Below, one piece after another: positions 31,350-42,750 of a DNA stretch of 64,000 nt (within the stretch, counting starts at the first letter, position 1; each line of letters starts with the position of its first letter). The notes beneath the pieces are model-generated. The model had not been told where the DNA came from, ran no database searches, and saw only the letters and a program-made list of their open reading frames with translations. The stretch lies in assembly GCA_009823395.1 (NCBI GenBank), contig CM020505.1, positions 12,969,129-13,033,128 of the forward strand. Reading direction: 5' to 3'. This DNA comes from Thamnaconus septentrionalis (taxonomy: Eukaryota; Chordata; Actinopteri; Tetraodontiformes; Monacanthidae). A program made the position numbers and the translations under genes.

Positions 31350-33873
31350 TTAACATTTTTTCTCTACAACAAAACCAATCCAGACAGGCTTATTGAACGT
31401 GTTCCTCTTCACCTCTCCATGACGGCCAGACACTCCTTCCTCCAGGTGAACCTGCTGCCCCGCCGCAAACGGAAACCCGTCGGGGCAGCGCCAAATGTGG
31501 GCGGGGCTTGTTGCCAGTCCATCATGTCATCCAGAGCCATAGGGGCGGCCCGCATCGCGAGGGTGGCACCTAACGAGACGCGAGAACATGAAGGTTAGCG
31601 GGGATCCTGGACCTCCCGGTGTGAAGCTCTGGATCTTCATTCAGACCTCCTCTCTTTTTAGGTTAGGTTGATAGTCAGAGGTTTAATGGTGTGCGTTAAG
31701 GTGTTGGGGAGGCGGTCAGAGTCACCAGGGTTGGTCTTCTCCAGCTGGTACCAGCGGAAGAAGGCCCGTTTCTTCTGCTCGCTGAGGTCTGAGCCCTGCT
31801 GCAGGAGCCAGTGGGAGATGCGACTCTGGCTGATCCCTGGACGGACGGAGAGACCGAGAGTGAGGTCGGCTTGACCGGAGAGCGAGGGAGCGAGGGAGCG
31901 AGGGAGAGAGGGAGAGAGGGAGAGAGGGAGAGAGAGAGAGAGGGAGCGAGGGAGAGAGGGAGAGAGGGAGAGAGAGAGAGGGAGCGAGGTAGAGAGGGAG
32001 AGAGGGAGAGAGGGAGAGAGGAGAGAGGAGAGGAGAGAGAGAGAGGAGAGAGGAGAGAGGGAGAGGGAGAGAGGAGAGAGGAGAGAGGGAGCGAGGTAGA
32101 GAGGAGAGAGGAGCGAGAGAGAGAGGAGAGGAGAGAGAGAGAGGAGAGAGAGAGAGAGAGGAGAGAGGGAGAGAGGAGAGGGGAGAGAGGGAGAGAGGGA
32201 GAGAGGAGAGAGGGGAGGCGAGGGAGAGAGGGAGAGAGGGAGCGAGAGAGAGAGGGAGAGAGGGAGAGAGGGAGCGAGGTAGAGAGGGAGAGAGGGAGAG
32301 ATGGAGAGAGGGAGAGAGGGGAGAGAGGGAGAGAGGGAGAGGGGGAGAGAGGGAGAGAGGGAGCGAGAGAGAGAGGGAGAGAGGGAGAGAGGGAGCGAGG
32401 TAGAGAGGGAGAGGGGAGGCTGCCTGCGCCTCCACACACTCATCCTGTGGATCACCTAGAGCAGTGTTTCTCAACTGGTGGGTCGCGACCCAAGAGTGGG
32501 TCGCAGAGGTGCTTTGATTGGGCAGTTTCCCCCCCTTTCATTAGAAGGGATTTTAAAATATATACATTCATGGAGAAAATGTTGGGCATTTATTTTGCAG
32601 GAAACACAGTTCAATCAAATCATTTCGGCAATTTATTAACTAGAGATGATAGAAAGTGGGCTAGCGTTTCGATTTTTGTGAGTGCTGTCAGTCGCGACTT
32701 CATTATAATGGGAAAAAATGTGGGTCCTGAGATTCTTCTATAGTCACTGTTTTTATTACATCTGAATATTTCTGCAGCTCATATTTTTGTATTTTATCTA
32801 AGATTTTGAGAATGGGTAATTCCTTCCTTATATATTGTGTTCTGTTTTGGCCTTTGATGTACAAATGATCATTCTTTATAAACTGTTTCACGTTATGAAA
32901 GCCTCCAGGATATAGGATGATGAATTTTAATTTATTTATAAGCGCTGTTGTTTTTACCTGACCGGTGAAGCCCATCAGCAATGTTGAGCCCTCCAGCCTT
33001 CTGATTGGCTAACTGCATCTACCACATGCCTATACATATATATATATATATATAGTAATACCTGACAAAGGTCTGCCGACCGAAACACCAGACCTCGTCA
33101 GACAGGGAGCTGAACAGTGCGCGTGAGCTTCTGTTTGGCTCTGGGTCCTGCGCTTCCACCAGATGAGAAGCACTGACCTGGAGACCTGGTCTGTAGGGGT
33201 GCAGGTGTAGCTCAGACTGACCTGTTACCTGAGCAACCACCGCCTGGGAGATGCGTCTGTTCGCTAGGAACGACTTGATCTCCTCTTTGATCACAGCGCT
33301 GTCCCGCCTGCAAGCACACGGCAGATTCTCACAATGAATCGAGTCCATTCCACTTCCAAGCGACAAAGCATCCTGGCCTTACCTTATCAAGTCCTCCACC
33401 TTCTCGTCAAGATCCATCTCCTCCTCGTTGCCTTCGAACCCGTAACCTGACGCCGCCACTCCGCCGCCGAGGGGAAACCGCGAGGGCGGCGACAGCTTCC
33501 CGTTGGTGGCGACCACCAGGCCATTGTGAGCCACCGCGGCCATGGTCACGGGCGATGCTACGGAGATGGGCAGAGGTGGCGAGGTGGTGTCAAAGTTGTT
33601 GCTAGGCAGCAGCGCCAGTCGGGCTTCGGGGAAGCTGGTCTGCGTGGCGGTGGACATCACGGAGGAGGAGGACGCGGCGGCGGAGGGCAGGGACGAGGAC
33701 GAGGCCCCGTAGGAGGCCTTGTGGGTGGCTCTGTGACCATGGCTCTGGTCCAAGTGGTCCAAGGTGTCCAGCGCGTGCACCACCTCCACGTGCGTGATGC
33801 CCGTTCTCCGCAGCCTCTGGAGGAGGTCGATCTGCTCGATGGTGAAGCGAGGCTCCTCACACTGCTGGAACAT
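29061..33873 (-). CDS. hmbox1: Homeobox-containing protein 1 (HMBOX1/HOT1)
   Basis: Atypical homeobox factor known to bind double-stranded telomeric TTAGGG repeats and act in transcription. Minus-strand exons in transcript order: 33874-33383, 33307-33222, 31836-31726, 31569-31413, 31302-31220, 31120-31025, 30424-30330, 30231-30148, candidate 29341-29253, 29217-29061. The start MFQQCEEPRFTIEQIDLLQR is one base inside an exon with a CAG acceptor, so the preceding exon is non-coding. An HNF1-type N domain (RRISQAVVAQVTG, SQSRISHWLLQQGSD) is followed by a homeodomain split over three exons. The C-terminus KTETLEDD resembles human KTEALDDD. With the 89-nt candidate exon the frame closes at 1,449 nt (482 aa; human about 420). 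Without it the last exon is out of phase, so the 3' structure is uncertain, and the 28-codon exon 30231-30148 has no counterpart in the human form I know. Confidence 0.88.
31025..31569 (-). other. hmbox1: hmbox1 exons encoding the homeodomain
   Basis: Three exons encode FRLRRGSRFTWRKECLAVME, FFSENQYPDEAKREEIA and KKLSDLERVTSLKVYNWFAN followed by RRKDIKRRANI. KVYNWFANRRK is the recognition helix with the invariant Trp, Phe, Asn and Arg. The fold is longer than a canonical 60-residue homeodomain, as in HNF1/HMBOX1-type proteins. Confidence 0.9.
31305..31347. repeat. (CA)n microsatellite at an hmbox1 acceptor
   Basis: A CA run of about 38 bp on the plus strand. On the hmbox1 transcript it is (UG)n ending about 10 nt before the CAG acceptor of exon 31302-31220. 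Confidence 0.93.
31865..32420. repeat. ~545-bp homopurine minisatellite in an hmbox1 intron
   Basis: Variants of GGGAGAGA, GGGAGCGA and AGGTAGAGAGGGAGAGAG repeat with almost no pyrimidines on the plus strand. A longer unit bearing GGGAGCGAGGTAGAGAGGGA recurs at about 31980, 32090, 32270 and 32390, indicating higher-order tandem duplication. In the hmbox1 transcript it is a C/U tract that ends about 30 nt before the acceptor of exon 31836-31726. Long frames across it on both strands are artefacts of the repeat. Confidence 0.95.
32458..32760. mobile_element. hAT-type repeat fragment in an hmbox1 intron
   Basis: GCAGTGTTTCTCAACTGGTG followed by GGTCGCGACCCAAGAGTGGG is a typical terminal sequence of dispersed hAT-derived elements in vertebrates. 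The right end could not be placed with certainty. Confidence 0.5.
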
Positions 33874-33874
33874 C

Positions 33875-34593
33875 CTGCATGAGGCGACAGCAGCAGCGGC
33901 GTCATCGCCACAAAAAAACAACAACACGGGATTAGATCTCGTCTTCCATTCTTTCACTGGAGCCGTTTCTGCAAAACACATGAGTGGCAGATCTGAATGT
34001 CACACAGCAAGCCACTGAGAAAGGACACAATGTACACAGAATGCAATCAGTAGGAGATTAACAATGCGATTCAAGTAAACCGAGCAGCGACTGCAAGGGG
34101 GAAAAAAAAAGAAACTGGCCATAAATAGCATCAATCAGGGAGGCTCAATGAAACGCAAATCTAATCTCATTATTTTTTGTTACCTACTGATGATTCATTT
34201 AACTCATTGCCAGGGACAAAAAAAAAAATAAAAAATCACACATCAAAATGAAAAGAGTCACATCTGCTTTTGCTTCCTGTCAGCAGAAAACACACAGAGA
34301 CTCAGTGAGACGTCAGAGCTGAGCAGCTGCGATACAGACACCAACAACACAATAAGGTCTTTCAGGTGGTGGTGGCCACCTTCTTAGAAACAAAACGGGA
34401 AAAAACAGGAAGCAAATAATGTGCTTTTGGGTTTTCAGAACAAAAACGTGCTTCGGTCAATGTGATTTTGAGAAAAAAACAAAACGGATTACTCTGATAA
34501 TCCATGCAGTCACCAAACTGAGATGTGAGAGACAAAGGAGAGCGGGGAGATAAGCAGCGTCACAGCCAGATAAGACAAGTCTCAGTCTCAGTG

Positions 34594-34624
<31 letters not shown>

Positions 34625-37047
34625 GCCCTTGTGCCGAGATGAGAAACTGGCAGAGGCGGAGAATCAGAGTCAGCAGACATGTCAACACTTACAGACAGAG
34701 GGCGAGGGACAGTGTTTATCTGCATGTGCTTGTGCGCATGTCTTGGGAAAAATGCCAAGGCGAAAGGGGGGGGAGAGAAAAAATAATTTACATCTGAAGG
34801 CGCCGAGCTCCATGCGCTCTCTCTGCGCGCTGCAGAGGATGAGTCACACTCTATAAAGTTCGACAGATATACAGGAACAACAGAGGACAGCAAGATGGCA
34901 TAAAGGGCCATTTCAGTGCATAATGTTTTTGATGCAAGTTAGCAATAAAATCTTTGCACTCAGTTGAGCACGATGGGTTTCTGGAGACGTGCGGCACATG
35001 TCTGATTGCCTGCCGTTGAAGCGCTTTTACAGGGTTTTTTATTATAACAAAAAGGAAACATGGTTATGATCTTATCTTTGTGGGGTTGTGCGACAAACAA
35101 GCAGATTCTCTCGAGATTTGCAAACTGGAACAATTGCGTTGCAGTAATAGTGCTCACATGACTGCTGTAAGCACTTTCTGCTTGCACTTCAAATGAGGAA
35201 ATTTAAACAGATAACAGTACAGTTAGAATACAGATGTGTGTTTTTTCTCCTTAGCTCTGTTTTTCATCTCTTTAGTTCACCATTCATTGCCCTAGTTGAC
35301 ATCTCTGAAATTCAGAATGTCATTACAAGATCAAATGAGTGGTAAGTACCAAAAACAATACATCAGTTTTTGGGGTGAGCACCTTTCAATGTCACTAGAA
35401 TGAAAGTATCACCACATCAAACAGTTTGGCAAGGAAGCGGCAAAGTTTAAAAAGTGCCTAATATAAACTTCTAAATTGGTTTCTCACTTCCCATTTCGCA
35501 GGAAGCTAACTAATGTTCCTCCAAGAATGCAGCCGTTAAAAATAAAGTCTCATGGTCTCTGTGACACCGTGTGAACAGGACGCAAAACTCCTTCCCGTCA
35601 CCTTCCGAATGCATCTCCCCCTTAGAAAGGAACAGTTTCCAGTCCTATAAGAAAGTCCGCACCAAGGACAAAGCAACTTTTCTTCGACCGCCATCACGTT
35701 GGGGAATGAGGTGAGACTGACATAAAGAGGGTATTTACCATCATTCACTTGTTTTCATTTGTCAGTCATGGACTAACACTGAGAGAACACATGATTAAGG
35801 TTCCATTTTAATCCATGTTTGAAGCTCCCCAAGCGTCAACAGTGTCTGTGCAGCTGTGCAAAGCAGGAAAAGAGTAGGCTGTGTGTGTCTGTGTACGTAT
35901 GTTTGTGTGCATGCGCAGTGGAAAACTGGGACAGTGGCACCAGTAATCAAATAGTGCTGACTGGCACTGCCCAGTTCCTTCAAAGATCTGTGATCCGGGT
36001 GGTCGACAGCAATGCACACTGACACACACATGACAATACATGGGTGTGCACCAGCACGGCGCCGCTTGACCGCTGTGCAACACCACTGTGGCCTTCAGAA
36101 CACACACCAGAACAAAACAGAGATGGTTCCAAAGCTCAGCTTGAGCCCCGGCCGTCTTGCACGGGATCGCCATCTAACCAGAACCACTGTCACTTCACTG
36201 TCACTTCTCAGACCTTCTATAATGCACAGCTATACAATTATGCCTTGGCAGTTATTTGTTTTTTGTTTTTTTCAAAGACTGGCTTGTCTGCTCACCCTGC
36301 CAGCCCCAACTTGAGTAGCTACACCAGCAAGTCAAGTAATGTAAAAGTCACATAATCAAAATTATGCAGCACAAGTCACATAGTGTAAAGGGGGAAAGTT
36401 TTAATCAGAGCAAAATGAAGAACTGTACACTATTATGGCATAGGAAAGCAGTGAAATTGTCCGAGGGGTACAGCACAAAGCGTCTCTTAAAATTTACGAC
36501 TTTTCAATGACGTTTCTTTAAAAAAAAAAAAAAAGAAAGAAAGAAAGAAAAAAAAAAAGATGAATTTACATTTTCCATGCTTCAGCGAAAAATAAAAGCG
36601 CGAGGATATCTTTATCATTAACTCCAAAACAAATAAAAACTTAATTCAGCTCGAGTTTGACGAACTGTTAGACATATTAATTCAAAAAGTACATTTTCAA
36701 TTATCTGACTTTTGTTCTCCGTGATTGCTGCTCTGTAGTTATGCAGTCAGTCCACCGCGTCGGCGAGCTTTGCAACGACAGAACCGGAGAAGTTGGCATT
36801 TTGTTCAATCTTAAGAGTTATTCGTGAGCTACGTCCGAGCCGAATTGCAGAGCGACTGTTAGACCGTCAAATAAGACCGTGTACGTTCGTTAAGGCGGCC
36901 TGGATTTAAAACCGCAAACCAAAACAACGAAGAAGAAGCGAAATTCAAAGGAGTTTCCCCTGAAGCAAAGCGTAGAAAATGAAGCTTATCACGGCCGGCG
37001 GGATCATTTCAAGACTGGACTAGTTTCAGATACGGAAAGTCACTTAC
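33875..37047. other. First hmbox1 intron(s), no coding sequence recognised
   Basis: Between the first coding exon and the 5' exon near 37.05 kb I see a T24 tract (34599-34624), a purine tract near 36520-36560 and unique A/T-moderate sequence. No conserved protein appears in any frame. Additional non-coding 5' exons may lie here but cannot be called. Confidence 0.5.
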
Positions 37048-37250
37048 GTTAATATTCCAGTCGGCGAGCCCCCACAGACGTTCCTTCGACCATAGGTCTC
37101 CTCCCTGAAGGCGCCTGGACACACGGACACTGACAGTTTTCCCCCAAAATGTCTCCTCTGATTCTAATTGGGTTTCAGCCCACCGTCACACACATTCGCC
37201 TTTTGTCCAGGGAGACGGGCGCCATGTTGACACGGCGACGCCAGGAATGC
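37048..37250 (-). promoter_or_regulatory. hmbox1: Candidate hmbox1 non-coding first exon and promoter
   Basis: A minus-strand donor AAC|GTAAGT lies at 37048/37047. Upstream of it (37050-37250) the sequence is relatively GC- and CpG-rich against A/T-rich surroundings, with GGAGACGGGCGCCATGTTGA on the plus strand. This fits the CpG promoter and non-coding first exon of hmbox1. The transcription start is not visible. Confidence 0.5.
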
Positions 37251-38094
37251 TGGGAGTAGTAGTCAGCAAGTCAGTCAACTCACAGAACGTCATTTTTCCA
37301 CATCGACGGTCACTTGACTGGAACGAGTATGAATTTCCAGTAATACAGAGAACGTCATGATATCAATTTTCTGGAATTTCCGCCAAAATAGGTTGTTCTG
37401 CATGTTCCATAGTTTTATTTTCTTTGTTATTTAAAAAAAAAAAAAAAAAGATTCAAACTTAAGCTGCTTAATCAGTGACAAGCAAACACATAGAAGACAG
37501 CTAAAACACTATTATTACCTGGTCTAGTTAAAAAAAAAAAAAAATGCGAGAGCTGAGCCACAAAGACAACCAGTTATGGGTGCAATGACAACTGTTATGT
37601 GTTGAACTATTAAGAGAACATGCTGCATGTACGGTAGCAAAAACTTTTTCTAAATAAATAAAAAAATAAATAAATTATTTAGGTGTTGTCTAAGTTAAAT
37701 AATGCAATCTACGATAATGTTGATTAGTAATTTGAAAGATAAACCTCAATCTACACAAATAACAAACCTTTCTGTCACTGGTGATTTACGTAATTAGAAG
37801 AAATGTTTTTAATGTTGAAGGTTGTAATGTTTATATGTTATGTTATTTAGTACTGTAATAAACATTTAAATTTCAAAACATTATATTAAAACTTGGGAGA
37901 AGCAAAACAGTCAGATCTATTTGTTTTTATTTATTTATTTATTTTAAAGAACAAGTAAATTTGTCATATGAACCTTGTTTCACTAAAAAAATATAAAAAA
38001 AATAACAGGTCTAGAACTAACACATGATTATGATATCTACAGTAAGAAACAGCAGTTACAGTCACTTGAGTGTGTGTGTGTGTTTGCGTGTGTG
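37251..38094. other. Intergenic tract between the tdp1 stop and the hmbox1 promoter
   Basis: About 0.85 kb, strongly A/T-rich, with A tracts near 37434-37450 and 37529-37543. It must contain the tdp1 3' UTR (minus strand) and upstream sequence of hmbox1. No coding sequence. Confidence 0.6.
37923..37946 (-). terminator. tdp1: Candidate tdp1 polyadenylation signal(s)
   Basis: TTTTTATTTATTTATTTATT on the plus strand gives overlapping AATAAA hexamers on the minus strand, about 150-170 nt downstream of the tdp1 stop. Which one is used cannot be told. Confidence 0.5.
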
Positions 38095-41000
38095 TTAGGA
38101 GGGAACCCAGACGTTGCCATGTGTGTCTGGAGCCTGGTTGTACGGTATGTTCCAGATCCACGGCTGATCTGGAAACAGAGGAAGACAAGACAGCAACACG
38201 GTTCCTTTGAGACAACAGAGTTGATGCAATGGATTTTTTCCAAGTGTGCAAGACTAAAACATTTATTTTTCTTTGTCATGCGCACACCCACACACACACG
38301 CACACACGCTGAATAAGGTACCTTTGGTAGAGTAGGGTGTAGGAGGCAGGTCAAAGGGCACAGGGAATCCAGAGGACGTTGAGGAGGAGAAAGGAAATGG
38401 ATTCTTTTGCACTGGGAAGGTCTTCATGCTCTAGAAGGGTTCAACAAACAAGTTTCATATAACCTTAACCTGAAAGGATCTGCTGGCACAAAGTTGAATC
38501 AATCTCTCAATCTATAACAGATCTATAAATCAAAAATTAAGTGGCTATCAAATCTTCAGGAGTGCTATAAACCTTTCCTTTGAGGAAAGCATTTTCGTGA
38601 GGCAGGAAAACGTTGGGTGAGTGCAAAAGCGAAGTTCCCTTTAAAACATTTGCATCATGCCATGGAGCTGCAGCTTGTTCATGCGTGTCGTTCTTACAAA
38701 GGCAGACGGCACGTAGAGGACTCCCAGCTCGTAGGATCGGACCATCACCTGGGTGTTGTTCTTCTCCAGCGCTCCCCACGCTGCCTTGGACAGATTGGCA
38801 CTGGGACACACATTAACAACACTGTACAGCCACTTGGGTAATGAAGGACAGTTTTAACTTTGACAAAACACACAAGCGTTGCTGCGAACCATAAAGTCAG
38901 TGGACGTTCTGGTAGCATTGGCCAACACACATGTCTGTTGTAGATGCTATCATAAGGAAATAATTCCGTCCAGTGCCATTCAGAGTTGATGGTGCTCACA
39001 TAAACAACATAAAGGCATGTCTCGTGTGGTGTCACCCAAGTGCCTGGGAGACTCAGCAGTCCAGTCTGAATCAAATACATGCAGTTTACACCATGTCCAA
39101 GACCAAAACATCCATTCTAGCCATCATATAAAGGTTAAGTTTTTCTTGTGCGTGAGAGAATAACCATACATGCAACCACTGACATGACTGTGCTGTTGTT
39201 TTGGAAGCTGCAGAGAAAATGGTTGAGTGAGCTTTACTTTTAATTGGTATACTAAGGAAATGTATAACAGGAAGGTACACACCTTGTGATGAGGAACCAG
39301 GCCAGCTGAGTAAAATCTGGAGACACCCTCATGAACGTCTTGATGTGTGGCATGGCGTGACTCCTCCCAGTGGCGTTCGCCTTCCAGCGACTGGGGACAC
39401 ACACACACACACACACACACGAGCCCTCACAATACTACTGCACTTTTCTGCAGTCACTGCAAAGTTACAAATATCCTGTGCCAGGCCCTGTGTTGAAAAG
39501 CCCTTCTACATTTGTGTTTCGGGAGCTGGAGTGAAGAGTTTTAGTTGATTCACTTACTGGAAATAAGAGTGCAGCCAGAGTTGCTTCTGAGCCGTCTGGA
39601 TGCTGTAGGGAAGAGAGCCTCCCGCTGTAGGACAGAAGGATGCACGTCGCAACGGGCACAGGAATGAAGGAGCCTTTTGAATATGATTGCACATAAAGAA
39701 AACCCGTGACTCACCTGGATATCCTTCCAAACTGGTCCGCACGTCTTCCACCGAGGGATACAGCTGCGAGGATCAATGCATGAACAGCGATTCAGATAAT
39801 ATAAATATAATAAAACCACTCAACAGGTAGTTCCTGGACCGACGAGCACGATTCACACTCTGGGGTCACAAGCTCTACCTTTGAGAATAAATCTGTCAGC
39901 TAACATAAAGACATAAAGCCTTGTCATTATGGCCAGACTGGACAGAGGGAAGAGGAAAAAAACACAGTGATTCATAAAGAGCACTGCAGTCTTTAAAATG
40001 TGTTACTGAATAACACAGAGGTAAAAACCCACTCAGTTGTGGATTTTCTATTATTATCAACTTTGTTATGCTACAACGACTTAGAATTTATCAAGGCATC
40101 TTTAGCTTGCAGACTCATTTCTATAGAATTGGTCAAATGTCCCATATTATCCCAATTTATACCAATTCAAGAAGGATACAACATACTTAGCCCCTGTTGG
40201 CATTGCCATCGGGGTTCGGAGAGGACAATTTCTAACATAAACCTGCACAGCTCTGTTTTAGACCATCAACTGTCCTGCAGGGCCTCAGAAGGAGTGCAAG
40301 AATGTAACCGTGAAACAAGATGGCTGTTTATTAACCTAATCTCAGGGATGGAGACCACTGCTGCCCCCTCAGAGATAATAACAGGCGCAGCGGCAGTCGG
40401 GCAGAATCCAGTCAAAGCTTTATTCTTGGCTGTTATCTTTTGTGCGGCACTCGAACGCCACATCAGAGCCTCAGTCAGATGGCACTGTCGGCACGTACCA
40501 AGTGCATGGGGGGGTCTGAGCGGACGGACGATTTCCCCAGGGTGGTCATGGTGCGCTGGAATTCCCCTGCCAACCACTTGGTCTTGTCCAGCCCCATTGA
40601 GCCGATGCTGGAGAACTGGCCAATCACGGGCCATGTCTCATCGTCAGGAATGGCCTCGGTGTGATCACACAACAGCTGATAAAATAATAGGAGGGAGGGA
40701 GAGAGAGAGGAAGAAAAGAACAAGAAAGAAACACAGTCAGGGATCGGGGCGTTGCAATGGATCCAAAAGACATAAAAATCCAAAAGAGCAAGACAAGTAC
40801 AGACACAGTGACACATACCACCACAGGAGACACGGCAGAAATAACAAAAAATTAATGCACAGTTGGCATGTCCGTCAAGTTTGTCATCACTGCAGATGCA
40901 TGCAAAAACAGTGACAGCGGGACTTGAAACGGCACACACATGCACACACCCACACACGCAAAACACTGACTCCTAATGAAAAATCTGTCACTCATAAACT

Positions 41001-42677
41001 ACTAGAAAGATTAAAAGATTGCACTGGCGGGGAAAGACGACACCTCCTCACCTTCCTCAGCCTGAGGTGACCCCAGCGCTCCATGTCTGAGCCGACATAC
41101 CTCCCTGGGGTTGAACCCACCAAGTACACCCTGGTCACAGGGAATAAAATGATATCATCATTCCAGTTGCGTGCCACCGTAAACCATCTTTATGTTCACC
41201 TACAGGATTGTGTTACATATTACAGGACTGTATTTTTCCAAATTTTCTGCATATATACTTTCTAGGGCTGTCAAATTTTTTTTTTTTTTTTAATCGCAAT
41301 TAATTGCAGAATCTTCATAGTTAACTGCGATTAATCACAGTTGGAATTGCATGTGTAAAATTCTGTTATTTTGCATTTCAAGGCAGTTTTAACCCCATAA
41401 TGTAATGTATTTCTTCGTTCACACCCGATGTGAAAGGGTCGCTAGGTCTGCTTCCGGTATGAACCCGGCCTTATGTTTGAAATGCGATTAAAAACATGAA
41501 CGCATTATGAATATTATTTAACTAATCGCAATTAATGCATTAAGGCTGACAGCCCAAACACTTTCATTTTGTTTCTTTCTGTGTGAAAGCCGAGACACTT
41601 CCGTCATGCTTGCATAATGACAATAAAAGATCTTGAATCTTTAGCAGCAGACTTTTTAAAGCTGCTCACCTGGCCTCCGAGAGGTCGTGCTCCTTGATTC
41701 GCTGAATCCACTCCTCGAGCTCCGGTGCCCGATAGGCTGCCAGGTACTCCAGCAGGTCCCTCTTGAAGAACGTCGGCGACTCCCCTGCGCTTGCACTGCT
41801 GCCCTCTGGTAACCGTGGAAACAAAGTGCTCATCCACATTCTAAGTGAGAAACAACACAAAAAACAGCAGTGTTTCCATCACTGGAGTCTTGTTTGTGCA
41901 TGTGCCAGACGAGACAAAGATATTGCGAAACCCTGACACTCACCCTTGTGTCTTCTGGTACCAGTCAGCTCTGATGAGGTTGGAGGTGAGGATGATGACT
42001 CTGAAGCCTTCCTCGTACAACAGCAGCATCATCTTCCTTCAACAAAGACACAAAGCAGGTATATCATTCAACACTGGATGCAGCTGAGACCGTGAAAATC
42101 AGACAGAAAAAGAAATGATTACGTGTGGTGGGTTCCAAAAGCAATATCCAGCTTGGCCTGCGAAGAAAAAAAAGGAAACTTATTAAACGTTAAATCTCTA
42201 TAGAAAAGTGAACAGCCTGTTTGGTTTCTTACTGTGTGGGGCACAGAATCACACAAACTCTGTGTCGCTGTGGCTGTGGGTCAATACCTGGCAGAATTTA
42301 ATATGTGGAAAAGGCTGAGCCTGCTGCACCAGGCGAGCCTTGGCCTCCCGTTTGTCACCGTGAACAATCAGGACGGGACGATTTCTATGAAAGCAGAACT
42401 GGATTAAAAACCTGGCTCCGTTTCCCTACTGCCCTGTCATCACCAGTGCTGATTGTTTTCGTGTGTATTTCCAAAATTTGGGGTGGTACTATGAGAGTCA
42501 CACTTGACTGGATACTGCCATTGCTGCGATATGGACAGATTCTATGCCGTTAGCCAAGCAGGAAGAAGCTCACCTGAACTCTGGCGGATACTGCTCAACC
42601 ATCCATGCCAGGTCAAAGCAGTAGTTAAACTGTGGGGAGAGAGAAAGAGAAAGCGAGGGAGAGAGAGAGAGACAGAC

Positions 42678-42750
<73 letters not shown>

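Noticed and set aside
31658..32743. Long open frames on both strands (up to about 310 codons) through the purine-rich block
   Set aside because: They are Arg/Glu/Gly or Ser/Leu/Pro runs produced by the GAGA-type minisatellite inside an hmbox1 intron, open in all frames because the repeat lacks stops.
40000..40914. 304-codon plus-strand frame over tdp1
   Set aside because: It lies antisense to the conserved tdp1 exon 40675-40499 and its introns. The minus-strand reading matches TDP1 residue by residue.
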